A DNA stretch of 64,000 nucleotides from Liolophura sinensis (GCF_032854445.1 NC_088305.1:1555001-1619000), one strand, 5' to 3'; positions 1-11,698 are shown, counted from the stretch's first letter. Notes: generated from the sequence alone by a model not told the origin. Made by a program: numbers and translations.

Positions 1-308
1 CACGATGAATAAACTGTCCCATTAAACAGATGTTTAATATTATTCTGGATATAGTGACGAAAGTCGTATTAACACAAAATGAATTATTGTCTTTTTGCCC
101 GAGAAAAAGTTTGCTAAGTTTTAAAGAATGGCGAGAGGTAATGTACTTCTCCCTAAGCTCCATTGTCCTACACACAAGTCTGCACTTTCGCACACATAGC
201 TGTATCCCTCATAAATTCTTACCCAGTCATATGTTTTAACAATAATGCTTGGCAACGATACAAATTAGCTCCTCATCGTAGCCAATGTACATGCTTTAAT
301 ATACTTAC

Positions 309-1023
309 GAGTAAATTTGCTGTAGTATTTCCACCGTGTGTGGAGACATATCTGAAAAACCACTAGACGAATTCGTGGAGAATTCTGATGCCACGGTCAG
401 TCCGAATAAATCTCTAAAATCATTGTAAGGTGACAGCCCATGGTCTCTTCCCCGCTGAATGTTGAATGCGGGCAGATCGAATCCGTTTCCGTATCTGGTC
501 TGGTAGAGGTTGTTGACAAGAGCGTTCGTCACAATACGACTCACATCCTTACTGGCATCAACAAGTGTTCCCCGCATAAACTGTTGTTCATGCATCAGAT
601 AGATGTTGGACTTGAAGAACATATCCTCCAACCGAAGTGGCGGTCCGTCCGCTGGCTGGTAGAGTTTGTCAACCAGGTTAAAGTTTGATCGCATGAGCGA
701 GTGTCCGAAACGAAAAGCAGCCGTGGCCACTTCGTTAGTTGTGGACGGATCGACGGAAGGGTCATACCCGGTGAAGTAGCCTTCGTCCGATAGGTGGAGC
801 TGATACTGGTTCATAACATCGGAGCCTAGCGATAGAGGGAGCCACTCGCTGTATGTCACGTGTTGGATCAGGGCTATGACTAGCCTCCGAGCCTCCTGGT
901 ACAACGTCTCGTCGTCCCATTTAGGATTTTCCTCAGCGAGAAGACGGGCTAAACGATTGTGCTCCCGAAACCAGAGCGTCTCCATCCCTGTCAAACCGGC
1001 ATAGACAGTCACGCGGTCGTCCC
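309..1023 (-). CDS. Peroxidase exon 9 (catalytic Arg to NIQRGRDHG)
   Basis: A 715-nt exon coding for 237 whole codons. The acceptor TTCAG at 1024-1026 is preceded by a pyrimidine-rich tract, and the donor GTAAGT is at 303-308. It contains GDDR (catalytic Arg), REHNRLARLL, QEARRLVIALIQHVTY, FRFGHSL (proximal His), LPAFNIQRGRDHG and PYNDFRDLFGL, the most conserved part of the family. The open frame runs past 1023 to a Met at 1054, but that stretch is intron: the phase-1 start fits exon 8. Confidence 0.93.
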
Positions 1024-4000
1024 CTGAACGCAGAAAGAGCATAGAATTGAACAATTTTGCAGGCCAGATCTGATAATCATGTAATTTCGATGCAAGTCAC
1101 ACCCTATCGTGAATTGTAGGCCCCCAAATGCGTTTTTGTATTAAGATGACAGATCTACAATTTTTCCCTGTACTAGTCCACGTTCGTGCGGAGTAACCAT
1201 GAGCTTGGCAGGAACAAACCCTTACGGTTCCTGACCCCATATGGTCTCCACTCAGCCGGGTACCTGGCAATGTATGGTTATGTGTTTTTCTCCAAGTTGT
1301 GTCTGAACCGGCATTTATCTCCATTCAGAAATTTTCTTTAGACAACTGAAATGTTTTCAGGTACAAATCGATATAACACAACAATCAAATATAGGAATTA
1401 GATAATACATCCATGTATGGTACCTACTGTGTACAGATAGCTTGATATCATATTGTTTAGCAGAAAAGAGTACGTCCTTTTTTATGTAGATGCATGGAAG
1501 TGTAGAAACATATAGCCGGGCAAATAACAAACAGCAGAAAACTATTGGCTCTACGTAATCGACAGGTGTGGTAAAATCATAGCCCATCGTGTACTTCTTT
1601 AGATTAATAAGGCTACTGGTTGTCGTTTGACATTTAATCACGTTACCTGACTGCATGGTTGTATATCCCTGTTTTTCTCCCATAAAGTTTGGGTGGGACC
1701 GGAAGGGCAAGTGGTCTGGCTCAGACATAGTAAGTTCTCCTTTGAATTACAAAAGAAACATCCCCAGTCAAACGTCAGAAATTGTTATAACGACGTGTCT
1801 TCAAAGTATACAATAACGAACGGTGAACAAAACCATGTGATATGCCTCACCAGAATTCCCACATTAAAGATGAACCATAAATGGGTTCAGGAAACATATA
1901 CGTAAAAAGTTTAATGTACTCTTGTTTCCAAATCATAGACCAATCTTTTGATTTTCTAAGAAAAGCGTAAAACATTTTTTCACAAAGTTGTGACTCGAGG
2001 CAGACGCTCGATTCTTCTTTCCAAAATAGTTATTTTCGTATAAAATCATTTTGTTTCAGTTTATCCAGAATTTGGGCCCAATTCTGTAAGTTTTAAGTTG
2101 AAATTGGGTACTTCTTCCAGGTGGTACCTTTTTGGGGAATAACTTGTCACAGTACCTGCGGTGAACCGACGGAGAAAGGCGGCTTTTTCTCGGGTTTGCC
2201 CGTACACACTGCTGCCATCGATAAAGGATGAGGCTTGATTCAGCTGCTCACGCTGGCCTGGTGTAGATTAGGTGTATACGAAGAAAGACTTTGTGTTAAT
2301 TGATCATCTTTGAACGTCAGCAACTTCCAAAGTTTGATGCTAGGATCGCGATTTATCGTGCTTTCTTCATAGGTGGTTTTTGTACTATAATCTTTGTATA
2401 TGCAGATATATTTCACTGTATATTACACGATAGCCACTACACACAATGGATAGTAACTACAGTGAAAACGCGATAAAAGCACCCAGCAAATCTTGTCAGC
2501 ATAGTCAGACGCGTTACAGTACACGTATGTGTAACAGCATTAGAGTATATGTGTGTGTAACAACATTACAGTATATGAATTTGTAACAGCGTTACTGTTC
2601 ATGTGTGTGTAACAGCATTACAGTATATGAATGCGTAACAGCATTACAGTGTATGTATGCGTTACAGCGTTACAGTGTATGCATGTGTAACATCATTACA
2701 GTGTTTGCATGTGTAGCATGATTACAGTGTATGCACGTGTAACAACATTACACTGTATGCATGTGTAACAGTGTTACAGTATATGCATGTGCAATCGCAT
2801 TACAGTATATGTAACTGCATTACAATATATGCATGTGTAACAGATTTATAATATTGGCGGGGATCCATCTAACTGGGAATGGTTTAAAATTTTCGTCGAA
2901 GACAACTTAAATGTTAGCTGAATTTAGCATATTAATTACTTGTGTTACAACGTAAAGTCTAAATCAGTTCAAGTACGTGTGCACTAGATTACTTCAAAAT
3001 GGATAAAAGAAAAAGCCCTCACCTTGTCGACAGTTTAAGTCTGTCACTGGAGCTGACCGTGGAAAATTAAGACATTTACGTCCCCAACCCTGGAAAATGT
3101 CGTTCTCTGGAACGTCTATGTTGAAACATTTCCCCCTGACGTGTGAAAGAAGCAATCACAAATTATTCCGTACAATATATGAATGAAAACGAAAGTTAGC
3201 TGTAATTACCTTCAACGGAGACATACTTACAGTAAACACCGAAATGTTTCAGTGAAACAAAATTCATACAGTGATATTATAGTGCACATGAAAACTTTGT
3301 GATCGTCTTTACAATTTCTTAGTTTACATTCTCGGCGTACATCCCCCCTGGATAACACAATATAGGAATGACGAACTCACTATAAAGGCTTTCTCACCAC
3401 ATATTGTAAAGAATTTTATGAAAGAACGCAAATCTGGTATAATCGATGCAATAATCTATACGAAAAAATGTTGAACATTTATGGGAAGTGATGGTCTTAC
3501 GTGGGAATGTCTTGGTTACAGCAGTCAATGACGGACTGTCGGTGACCTACATGGAGGGGCAGAAAAGAACCAGTGAAAGATTTCAGTATCATTTGCTTCT
3601 GGGGTATCAATACCCATGCCATAAACTGATCATCTATATACCCCTCGACCAGTTCCGTTCACCAACAACCACTTTAATAATTTTGAAAAAGCTAACTTAT
3701 ATTATAACTGGAAAGAACAAGCCTTCAAAGTATTGTAAGTTCGTTAAAATCAACTGCGTCATTTTAATTCTCAAAGCCACCTTTTAGCAGCTTGTAAACC
3801 TTGGAACTTGTATTCTTCTGATTTTAGACGCTCTTTTGTTTCCTTTGCGGGGCTGGTTGGCTAACAGTCAGTGGACATAACTTCAGCTAGGTCCTAACGA
3901 TATCTGAGTTGCGACACGGATAAATCAGAAATGACCATTTGCGACAAGAATGAAGCAGAAATGACCCTTTGCAAACGGGTCAAACAGAAATGACCATATG

Positions 4001-7000
4001 CGACACGGGTCAAACAGAAATGGCCACTTGCGACACAACGTCAACGCAGAAATGACCATTTGCGACACGAATAAAGCCGAAACGGCCATTTGCGGCACGA
4101 GTCAAAGCAGAAATGAATGAGTAAAACGTCACCGCAAGAGCACTGATGAACAATAGACTACAGAGCTGAGACTCGAGTTACATTAGGTTGGAACGTGTGT
4201 TTTTTTTCAACGGCATTTAGAAGATGAATTGGATAACATAGCAGATATATTGATCACAACTTCTATTTATTCAGCGAGCGACGTTTTGGTAGAGATACTA
4301 ATATTTATTTATTTATTTATTTATTTGATTGGTGTTTTACGCCGTACTCAAGAATATTTCACTTATACGACGGCGGCCAGCATTATGGTGGGAGGAAACC
4401 GGGCAGAGCCCGGGGAAAACCCACGACCATTAGATACTAATACGGTTAGTGGGAGGCTCCTGGGTGATTGAATAAATAGAAGTGATATCTGTTATGTTTA
4501 GATGGTAACGGTTCGCCATTAAACACCAAGTAGGAACCTACCTTTCCCAGGTGCGCGGTCTGTAACGTCGTGGGCGATGAACTGACCCCAAATTGCAAAC
4601 ATGAAGGTCAGGTGAGAATCGTAACGTGCTGTCTTATTCAGATGATGAAACCGCATGCTAATCTCACGTGCGCCGGGTAGCTGTGAACCATCACGTGACG
4701 TGGTCCTCGGCAACTCTCGTAAACCGGCGGGACCTGACAATTGTATAGTAAAAACAGTAAAATGGTCACGTGTGACGAGTTGTCAACTACCACACTGTCG
4801 TCGCTGCCCTGGATTTGCTTTCTGTGCCATAGCTGTATTTCACCGGCTATGTGTGACCAGTTGCTAACTATCACATTGTCCTCTCTGCCCTGGTATTGCT
4901 CTCTGTGATTAAAGTCTTTATATACATCTATACGCAAGGAATTTAATTAAGCGCCCCCCCCCCCACTCCCCCCATGGGGTGAACTATGTGACCCTTTGGC
5001 TAATGAAAAACGACACGGTGATTGCAATCCATGTGTCTTAATGATAACACACACGCATTTCAATTATCACTGGTTTTGATGTGAAACAATTATTTTACAA
5101 GTATGGTCGTGGATTGAGCAATGTTGAAGCAGTGCTTGAAATTACTCAATAAAAACGTCATTTGGTATGTCTGAAAGCGTTTTACGTCAATATCGGGTGT
5201 TTCCGCCAAAACTTTGGGGTTTGTCTAAAAGTGTCCATTCATGCTTCGACTGTAGGCTAAATCGTAGCCTATTATGTGAAAAAGACATATGGCCTACCTT
5301 GTTCATAATCCGCAGGTAACTCTCTGGGGAAGGGTGTGAAGCCCATCCCCAGGAGTGGGTTATTTAGGTTGTTACAAGACCCGTCAATCGTTCGGTACTT
5401 GGAGACGGAGCAGTTTAAAGGTGTCTTGAAAGGACAGCTGATGTTCAAAGCCACGGCATCTGGGTGCCGGATAACTTCAACCGGGGTGAATGGCAAACCT
5501 CTGGAACTGTCACAGTAATTGTGATATGTAATAATGCTGTGTATCAGTTTTACGCAATTCCAAAAAATTCCCAAGGATAAACTGTTGGTTTTCAAACTAA
5601 ACAATAAATGTTAAAAAAAACTTGCGTTTCAAGAAAGCTTAGGTCTTGGTAGCAAGTAAATCAACGATCAATCAGAGCGAAACTGATGGATTAGACTGAT
5701 GGAGGCAGCTGTGCTTATGAAGTAAAAAAAGAAAAACAGAGAATGCCTCATAACTTCCGCAGACCGTAACCAATCAAGGTATTTCAAAGTGTTTTATTAA
5801 AAGAACCTTTCACTTGGCTGACAGTAGAAATATGGTGGCTCCAGCTGCTTCCATCGCTGAGAAATCAAGCCTTAACTATCGCCTGCATGCACTTTTCCTT
5901 ACCGGCTTTGACCGACTAACAAAAAACCTACAAGCTTACGGGTTTCTGGCTTCGTGTAGCCAAGTGAAAGCACGTTTGTTTGCCAATTCATACAACCATG
6001 TAAAGCTTAATGTATCAGCTTTCAAACGAACGTTTTTTGGTTGAGATTGGGTTATTTTTCCGTGTTCATGTCCATATATATATAAAGTTGGGTCTTCTTC
6101 TAAATATTGATTTATTTATTTGATTGGTAGTTTACGCCTTACTCAAGAATATTTCACTTAAAGCGGCCAACATAAGGTGGGTAGGGCACGAGGGAAACCC
6201 ACGACCATCCGCAGGTTGCTGGGAGACCTACCCACGTACGACCGGAGGGTAAGCCAGGGTGAGCTGGACTTGAACTCACAGCGACCGCATTGGTGGTAGG
6301 CTCCTGGGTGAATATGCCGTGCTGACGCGTGATTAGGGTTTATCGCCATGTACATTGCCCGTGTTTCAGGCATATCGATGCGATAATCCTCATATTTAGG
6401 GATTATTCTCCTGCAAGGCGCCATACATCAATCAATTAATCGATCTATCGATCAGTCAAGTCTGTCCAAGACAGAAGTAGTCACTTTATTTCGCTGGCTA
6501 TCCAGTTGATTGCCCGGCTTTCCTGCTCGATCTCGTGAACGTCTAATGGACTCTCGGAAAAAAGAATCGGCTCGGCTGTCTGGAAATCCGTCACATCTTT
6601 ATCGATACCTGAAATAAAAGACGATATGAAAATAACAAGTCTTCCGATCAGGCTTTTCGGTGATGTCATTTCTGTCTCTGATGGATTACTCTTGAAAGGT
6701 CGAGAATACGGGAAACAGCCATCGTGTTTCTCAACAACAGGCGACAATTGCGGAAACATTACGTGTCACGTGACAAGTTAGAATTTCTTTCTATGTCTTT
6801 ACCAGTGATGTATTAAAATCTATAATTGTTGAATGACAAATTCTTTTCACTTAGGTACAAAAAAATCACAAAAAATTGTTCAAAATGTCCTGGAAATAGT
6901 AACATTTGATTCACCATATGATTTATAGTTAAATCTGCATAGTAGCCTAAAAGATAAAATTTGCCTTCGGTTAAGTTTAGTCCTTCACCTTATATTATTA

Positions 7001-7466
7001 TATTATTATTATATCCGGTATTATTTTGAAGTCATTACATTGCAATAATGCATCCTTACATTTACTTTTCTTGGAGTAGTGCCAGAGTTCATGCCAGCTC
7101 GCACCTCAGGCTCTTATAGTGTGTCTCCTGTACAGAAATAACAGACCGCCACAAATATGCACGCTACACGGCCTCACCTTTATTTATTAGCAGCCTGTGG
7201 ATCTTGAAGACCACTGTACATAGTGTGTTTAAAACAACATCGGAGCGAAGGTGCTGTCATGCAGGACTATAGGTTGAGCTATAGGTACTCAGTACTTTGG
7301 TTTACTTTTTTTACCTTACAAAGCTTTTCTAACTCTGCATAAACATGCTACCTGTGAAATGCCTCGATTCCATCACAGCATTTTCTTTGTTCACTCTGGC
7401 AATGGCGGTCCTGATTACAGAAGCGATCTCAAGGTTAACGACATTTGGCAACACGGCGATGGATGG
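309..7466 (-). CDS. Animal haem peroxidase (peroxinectin/chorion-peroxidase type), nine exons, 3' end outside window
   Basis: A haem-dependent peroxidase, probably secreted, that would oxidise halide or phenolic substrates with H2O2 if active. Nine exons (7352-7466, 6485-6608, 5298-5506, 4542-4733, 3501-3546, 3023-3135, 2156-2257, 1647-1739, 309-1023) have AG/GT borders, and every intron phase matches its neighbour. Domain order follows the family: CNN-containing SKYRTIDGSCNN, WGQF with distal His (QFIAHD), a CC pair, the Ca-site loop SSFIDGSSVYG, catalytic Arg in GDDR, proximal His in FRFGHSL, then NIQRGRDHG. The Asp usually before the distal His is Ala, and the Glu-Met/Glu-Gln after GDDR-x-x is Val-Tyr, so the usual covalent haem links are missing. 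The last exon ends at a GTAAGT donor, so the C-terminus lies past the left edge. No signal peptide exon is certain. The family call is firm; the substrate and subfamily are unknown. Confidence 0.9.
1647..1739 (-). CDS. Peroxidase exon 8
   Basis: A 93-nt exon, phase 1 to phase 1, with acceptor TTCAAAG and donor GTAACG. It codes for the variable linker (SEPDHLPFRSHPNFMGEKQG) between the Ca-site helix and GDDR. This linker is poorly conserved across the family, so the call rests on splice sites, phase and position. Confidence 0.72.
2156..2257 (-). CDS. Peroxidase exon 7 (Ca-binding loop)
   Basis: A 102-nt exon, phase 1 to phase 1. It codes for QREQLNQASSFIDGSSVYGQ, which matches the family's REQxNQxTSYxDASxVYG segment. 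Its Ser/Phe/Asp/Ser loop matches the Ca ligands of mammalian peroxidases. Acceptor TGGCCTG on the plus strand and donor GTACTG border it. Confidence 0.9.
2515..2850. repeat. Degenerate ~30-bp tandem array in peroxidase intron 6
   Basis: About eleven imperfect units built around TGTAACAGCATTACAGTATA. The spacer between units varies (TGTGTG, TGCATG). No coding or splice signal noticed. Confidence 0.85.
3023..3135 (-). CDS. Peroxidase exon 6
   Basis: A 113-nt exon, phase 2 to phase 1. It codes for GKCFNIDVPENDIFQGWGRK followed by CLNFPRSAP, the family's CFPIxVPxxDPFF...CMxFVRSAP block with its cysteines. It has a GTGAGG donor. Confidence 0.9.
3501..3546 (-). CDS. Peroxidase exon 5 (short, double-Cys)
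   Basis: A 46-nt exon, phase 1 to phase 2, coding for HRQSVIDCCNQDIP. The CC pair follows the distal-His exon as in other family members. Acceptor CCATGTAG and donor GTAAGA. Too short for ORF calling, but phase-matched on both sides. Confidence 0.82.
3925..4112. repeat. ~30-bp tandem array in peroxidase intron 4
   Basis: Six or seven units with core CAGAAATGACCATTTGCGAC. It lies between exons 4 and 5 of the peroxidase. Confidence 0.85.
4297..4437 (-). mobile_element. tRNA-derived SINE, truncated
   Basis: Tail and core of the main SINE family. The ATTTATTT run at 4300-4325 is the 3' tail in reverse. The core is ACGCCGTACTCAAGAATATT and CAGCATTATGGTGGGAGG. The tRNA-like head is missing. Confidence 0.85.
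4542..4733 (-). CDS. Peroxidase exon 4 (distal His)
   Basis: A 192-nt exon, phase 1 to phase 1. It codes for LPGAREISMRF and AIWGQFIAHDVTDRAPGK. The His and following Asp of QFIAHD match the distal His and a Ca-site Asp. The residue before the His is Ala where Asp is usual. Donor GTAGGT. Confidence 0.93.
5298..5506 (-). CDS. Peroxidase exon 3
   Basis: A 209-nt exon, phase 2 to phase 1, with SKYRTIDGSCNNLNNPLLG and ELPADYEQG, the N-terminal signature of the catalytic domain. The acceptor region holds two AGs six bases apart (exon start 5506 or 5500). Both keep the frame and differ by two residues. Confidence 0.92.
6105..6335 (-). mobile_element. tRNA-derived SINE, nearly complete
   Basis: ATTTATTT tail, GTACTCAAGAATATTTCAC-type core, then the reverse of the tRNA head with the B box (GACTTGAACTCACAG). 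Mutated core. It lies in peroxidase intron 2. Confidence 0.85.
6485..6608 (-). CDS. Peroxidase exon 2 (propeptide region)
   Basis: A 124-nt exon, phase 1 to phase 2, acceptor TTTCAG and a weak GTGACT donor. It codes for GIDKDVTDFQTAEPILFSES and ends EQESRAINWIASEI. Without splicing the frame hits a stop just after the donor. Exact phase matches to exons 1 and 3 support membership. The sequence itself is not diagnostic. Confidence 0.65.
7352..7466 (-). CDS. Peroxidase exon 1 of the supported set
   Basis: A 115-nt exon, phase 0 to phase 1, between acceptor ATTTTTGCAG and donor GTAGCA. One frame is open: PSIAVLPNVVNLEIASVIRT continuing to ESRHFTG. It reads as an amphipathic propeptide helix. 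It starts in phase 0 without a Met, so an upstream exon is needed. Confidence 0.6.
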
Positions 7467-8216
7467 CTGCAAAAATAAGCGTCAAATCACATTGTTATAA
7501 TGGGACTTTCGTCGTATTCTTTTGTTTTCATATATTTTTTAAGCGAGTCGCCTATATTAAGTTCTCTGTAAAATAAATCATACTCGCTACTAAAATTGAC
7601 TTTAGTCAGTCACACGTAACAACACAAGCTCTACACATTGATATGACGGAAATTCATATTCTTGCAACGACAATGAAATTAGAACACTTTTTTCTAAGTC
7701 ATAATGTTAAACTCCATAAGCTTGGTTTCGACCCATTGCCTCGCGTGAAGTCAGAATTATTTAAAAAAAACAGTGGCATGCTAGATATTGGGTTGAGTTC
7801 AACAAGATTGACATGTTTGATGGCGAGACTCAGGTACCTAAACTGCTATCAGCTTACCTGTAAACCCTGTTACTGACGTTGATATCTTTGAAATTGTTTA
7901 CACGTTTTAGTGTAATATAACCTTCCTAAATGATTTTTTATTTTATCTCTTGTAGTATATGATCTCAGGGCAGTATAGATATAGAAATGGGTGTTAGGAA
8001 TTTAAAATGATGTGGTCTATTTGCGGAGACAGTAGATTTATTGCTTGAAACAGTCGTATTTTATAACAGAAAACGTTTTCCTACATGCTTTTCTCTCGCT
8101 GCTATTTCTTATGTAACAACTTCATACTCATGCATGCAAACAGAAAAACCAAAGTCTGAAGCAGGTGATACTTTAGATGTCTACTTAGCGTGACGCCAGT
8201 ATTGGGAGTGGCTACT

Positions 8217-8470
8217 AGATTTGACGTAATGACCCAGGACCCAGTTGCTGTGAGTTCAAGTCCAGCTCATGCAAGCCTCCTCTCCAGCCGTACGTGGGAA
8301 AGTCAGCAGTAGCCTGCGGATGGTCATGGGTTTCCCCGGGCTCTGCTCGGTTTTCTCCCACCATAATGCTGGCCGCCGTCCAGATATTAAAAATATTATT
8401 ATTCCAAATATTGAAGTGAAATATTTTTGAGTACGACATAAAACGCCAATCAAATAAATCAAATAAAATA
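8217..8470 (+). mobile_element. tRNA-derived SINE, plus orientation
   Basis: B box GTGAGTTCAAGTCCAG at the left, then the body (GGGTTTCCCCGGGCTCTGC), the CACCATAATGCTGGCCGCCG core with a small insertion near 8385, and an AATAAATC-type tail. ORFs here are shadows of the element. Confidence 0.87.
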
Positions 8471-8869
8471 CCAGATTTGACTTTCAAACTTAGTGATAAT
8501 GAAATAATTGCGCAAACTACCAAAAATAATCTGTTTATTTTAACAGTTATTGTAACATTATGTTGTGTCATGTTCAACATATAGTATCCTGTTAGTCTAA
8601 TACAGTTTTTATGTTGAATCAAGAGAATTTAGTGGTATATTTAACAGAGTAATATGCTCCAATAACATAACAATCCACTACAATAAGATAATACATTCTG
8701 GCATCACTCAGACAACAGACTTTCTGTTAAATTTAACAGATTATCTTTTTGAGAGCAGACATGTAATTAGCAAATGAATGCAAACTGGGAAACCCACGAA
8801 TGTTGTCTTATTAACGAACACTATGTAATGAAAACTTCAGCACAGGTCTGGATTGTTTCTACACTAGGC

Positions 8870-10343
8870 CAGGATGTGTAATTCACGTATGTAGCCTACT
8901 CACGCTGGTGAGGATGTGTAATTCACATATGTAGCCTACTCACGCTGGTGAGGATTTGTAATTCACATATGTAGCCTACTCACGCTGGTGAGGATGTGTA
9001 ATTCACATATGTAGCCTATTCACGCTAGTGAGAATGTGTAATTTACATATGTAGCCTACTCCCGCTGGTGAGGATGTGTAATTCACATATGTAGCCTATT
9101 CACGCAAGTGAGAATTTGTAATTCACATGTGTAGCCTACTCACGCTGGTGACGATGTGTAATTCACATATGTAGCCTATTCACGGTGGTGACGATGTGTA
9201 ATTCACATATGTAGCCTATTCACGGTGGTGAAGATGTGTAATTCACATATGTAGCCTATCTACTCTGGTGAGGGTGTGTAATTCACATGTGTAGCCTACT
9301 CACGCTGGTGAGGATGTGTAATTCACATATGTAGCCTATTCACGCTGATGAAGATGTGTAATTGACATGTGTAGCCTACTCACGGTGGTGACGATGTGTA
9401 ATTCACATATGTAGCCTATTCACGGTGGTGACGATGTGTAATTCACATATGTAGCCTATTCACGGTGGTGAAGATGTGTAATTCACATATGTAGCCTATT
9501 TACTCTGGTGAGGGTGTGTAATTCACATGTGTAGCCTGCTCACGCTGGTGAAGATGTGTAATTCACATATGTAGCCTATTCACGCTGATGAAGATGTGTA
9601 ATTGACATGTTTAGCCTACTCACGGTGGTGAAGATGTGTAATTCACATATGTAGCCTATTTACTCTGGTGAGGGTGTGTAATTCACAAGTGTAGCCTACT
9701 CACGGTGGTGAAGATGTGTAATTCACATATGTAGCCTATTTACTCTGGTGAGGGTGTGTAATTCACATGTGTAACCTACTCACGCTGGTGAGGATGTGGA
9801 ATTCACATATGCAGCCTGCTCACGCTGGTGAGGATGCGTAATTCACATGTGTGGCCTGCTTAAGCTGGTAAGGATGTGTAATTCACATGTGTAGCCTATT
9901 CACGCTGGTGAGGATGTGTAATTCACATATGTAGCCTATTTACTCTGGTGAGGGTGTGTAATTCACATGTGTAGCCTATTCACGCTGGTGAAGATGTGTA
10001 ATTCACATGTGTAGCCTGCTCATGCTGGTGTGGATGTGTAATTCATATGTGTAGCCTGCTCATGCTGGTGTGGATGTGTAATTCATATGTGTAGCCCACT
10101 CATGCTGGTGAGGATGTGTAATTCACATATGTAGCCTATTTACTCTGGTGAGGGTGTGTAATTCACATGTGTAGCCTACTCACGCTGGTGAAGATGTCTA
10201 ATTCACATATGTAGCCTATTTACGCTGGTAACGATGTGTAATTCACATTTGTAGCCCACTCACGGTGTTGTGGATGTGTAATTCACAAGTGTAGCCTACT
10301 CAAGGTGGTGAGGATGTGTTATTCACATATGTAGCCTACTTAC
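8870..10343 (-). repeat. 40-bp minisatellite carrying a 5' splice-site motif in each unit
   Basis: About 37 units of GTAGCCTACTCACGCTGGTG plus AGGATGTGTAATTCACATAT. On the minus strand each unit reads ...CTCACC(A/G)xC|GTGAGTAGGC, with GTGAGT, GTGAAT or GTAAAT after the border. The rightmost unit is the consensus donor GTAAGTAG of the candidate exon at 10344-10386. Thus the unit equals about 9 nt of exon end plus 31 nt of intron start. Confidence 0.9.
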
Positions 10344-10386
10344 GGTTGTGAGACTGGAGACTGTTATTAACGGTATAAGGAATTTC
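10344..10386 (-). CDS. Candidate upstream peroxidase exon
   Basis: 43 nt between a strong acceptor (TTTTTTGTTTCAG) and a consensus donor (GTAAGTAG). Only one frame fits the phase-0 start of the exon at 7466: KFLIPLITVSSLTT. It may be signal or propeptide sequence. The donor is the first unit of the 40-bp array that follows. No homology can be seen, so it is inferred from splice signals and phase only. Confidence 0.4.
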
Positions 10387-10515
10387 CTGAAACAAAAAAC
10401 CAGACACATTTATATTTTTAGCTTTCGTTTTTGTTGTCACTACATTGCTAACCACAAGAATCTTACATGTAATTATCGTTACTGCTGACGTAGACAAGGT
10501 CAAATTTACTGCATC

Positions 10516-10715
10516 CTTTTTTATTTATTTTGTGATTTGAAGACTTTTTCACTTATATGTCCGTAATCAGGTTTATGATGTGGAGGGAGGTGGAGTGCCC
10601 GGATGTAAACCATCGCCTTACACCAGGTACAGGTACCTGACCAATGTCGTGATTTAAAACAGCAATGTAAGCAGCGAGAGCCGAATTTGAACTTGCGACC
10701 TCGTGAGTAACAGAG
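10516..10715 (-). mobile_element. Old SINE-like element
   Basis: TTTATTTATTTTGTGATT tail-like start, TTTTTCACTTATATG core-like motif, then GAATTTGAACTTGCGACCTC near 10685, resembling a reversed B box. It is too divergent to place in the main family with certainty. Confidence 0.45.
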
Positions 10716-11140
10716 AGAAATCTACGCAAAATGGAAAATAACTGAACTCTTTAAAATTTTCCACAGTGCCTTATCAATCCACTAAGGCAATAACAGGCAG
10801 CTGTAGAGATGGATGCCACACAGAATGTCAGAAAGTGCATACGCCTACCCAAGGGTTTTAAGTTCAATTCCATTCAAGCAAATCTGACATCGACTGCGGA
10901 CGAGAAACATGTAGGAGAGCATGCATTCTAACATGAAGTGATCAGAAAACGCACTGGCTATCAGATCATTGTTATGAATGTCGTATCAGCTATCAAAGCA
11001 CGATAATACACTTTGTTATTATATGTTGAGCGAAGTTTTACGCAAGACTCGCCAATATTTCACTTGTATATCATTGCCGTTAGGTTCATACGTTTTCAAC
11101 GGACGCTATATGTGCGAACTAGACCAAATTAGCCAAGGGC

Positions 11141-11345
11141 CTGCTGGATTGGAAACTGGGGTCTAATTGACCAAACGTTTGCTGGATTAGAATACCCGCC
11201 AATGGTCGTCTAGAATCGAAGATAAGACGTAATTGGCCAAGGACTTGCTGGATTGGAAAATAGGGTCTAACTGCCCAAACGTTAGCTGGATTAGAATACC
11301 CGCCAATGGTCGTCTAGAATCGAAGATAAGACGTAACTGGCCAGG
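11141..11345. repeat. ~104-bp tandem duplication
   Basis: Two near-identical copies starting at GCTGGATTGG (11143 and 11247), both with ATTAGAATACCCGCCAATGG and TCTAGAATCGAAGATAAGAC. Weaker GGCCAAGG/ATTCGAAC relics continue to about 11,590. Confidence 0.8.
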
Positions 11346-11698
11346 AGCCTTCTAGATTCGAACATGAGGGTTTGCTGTACTCGATCATTCGAGACCAAAC
11401 TCACCACGGCCCTGGTAGACCCAAATACAGGAATTAACTTGCCAAGAACCTTCTGTAGATTCCAACACCTGACCTAATCGGCCACGGACCCTCTACAAAT
11501 TCAAACATAGCAAAGACCTCGGCCATAAGACCTAGCTGGTTAAAAACCTGATGAATTTGGAAATATGACCCAACTGACCAATAGCTATGCAGCGGAACGC
11601 ACCGCGAACTAGCGAGGCCATAGGCCATCACATGGCGAGCTAGATCTGTAAATTGGTCGATTGATTTCTCAGGCTCAAATACGGTACTTTCTACTTAC

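Noticed and set aside
305-1054. Single-exon peroxidase starting at a Met at 1054
   Set aside because: The sequence between 1023 and 1054 is a pyrimidine-rich acceptor region. Upstream exons with the rest of the domain join in phase at 1023.
5814-6044. Plus-strand 76-codon ORF
   Set aside because: No family features, opposite to the gene, inside a peroxidase intron, and no splice sites around it.
8215-8622. 135- and 68-codon minus-strand ORFs
   Set aside because: Reverse reading of a SINE copy; similar peptides (TAASIMVGGNRAEPG) recur at every SINE in the window.
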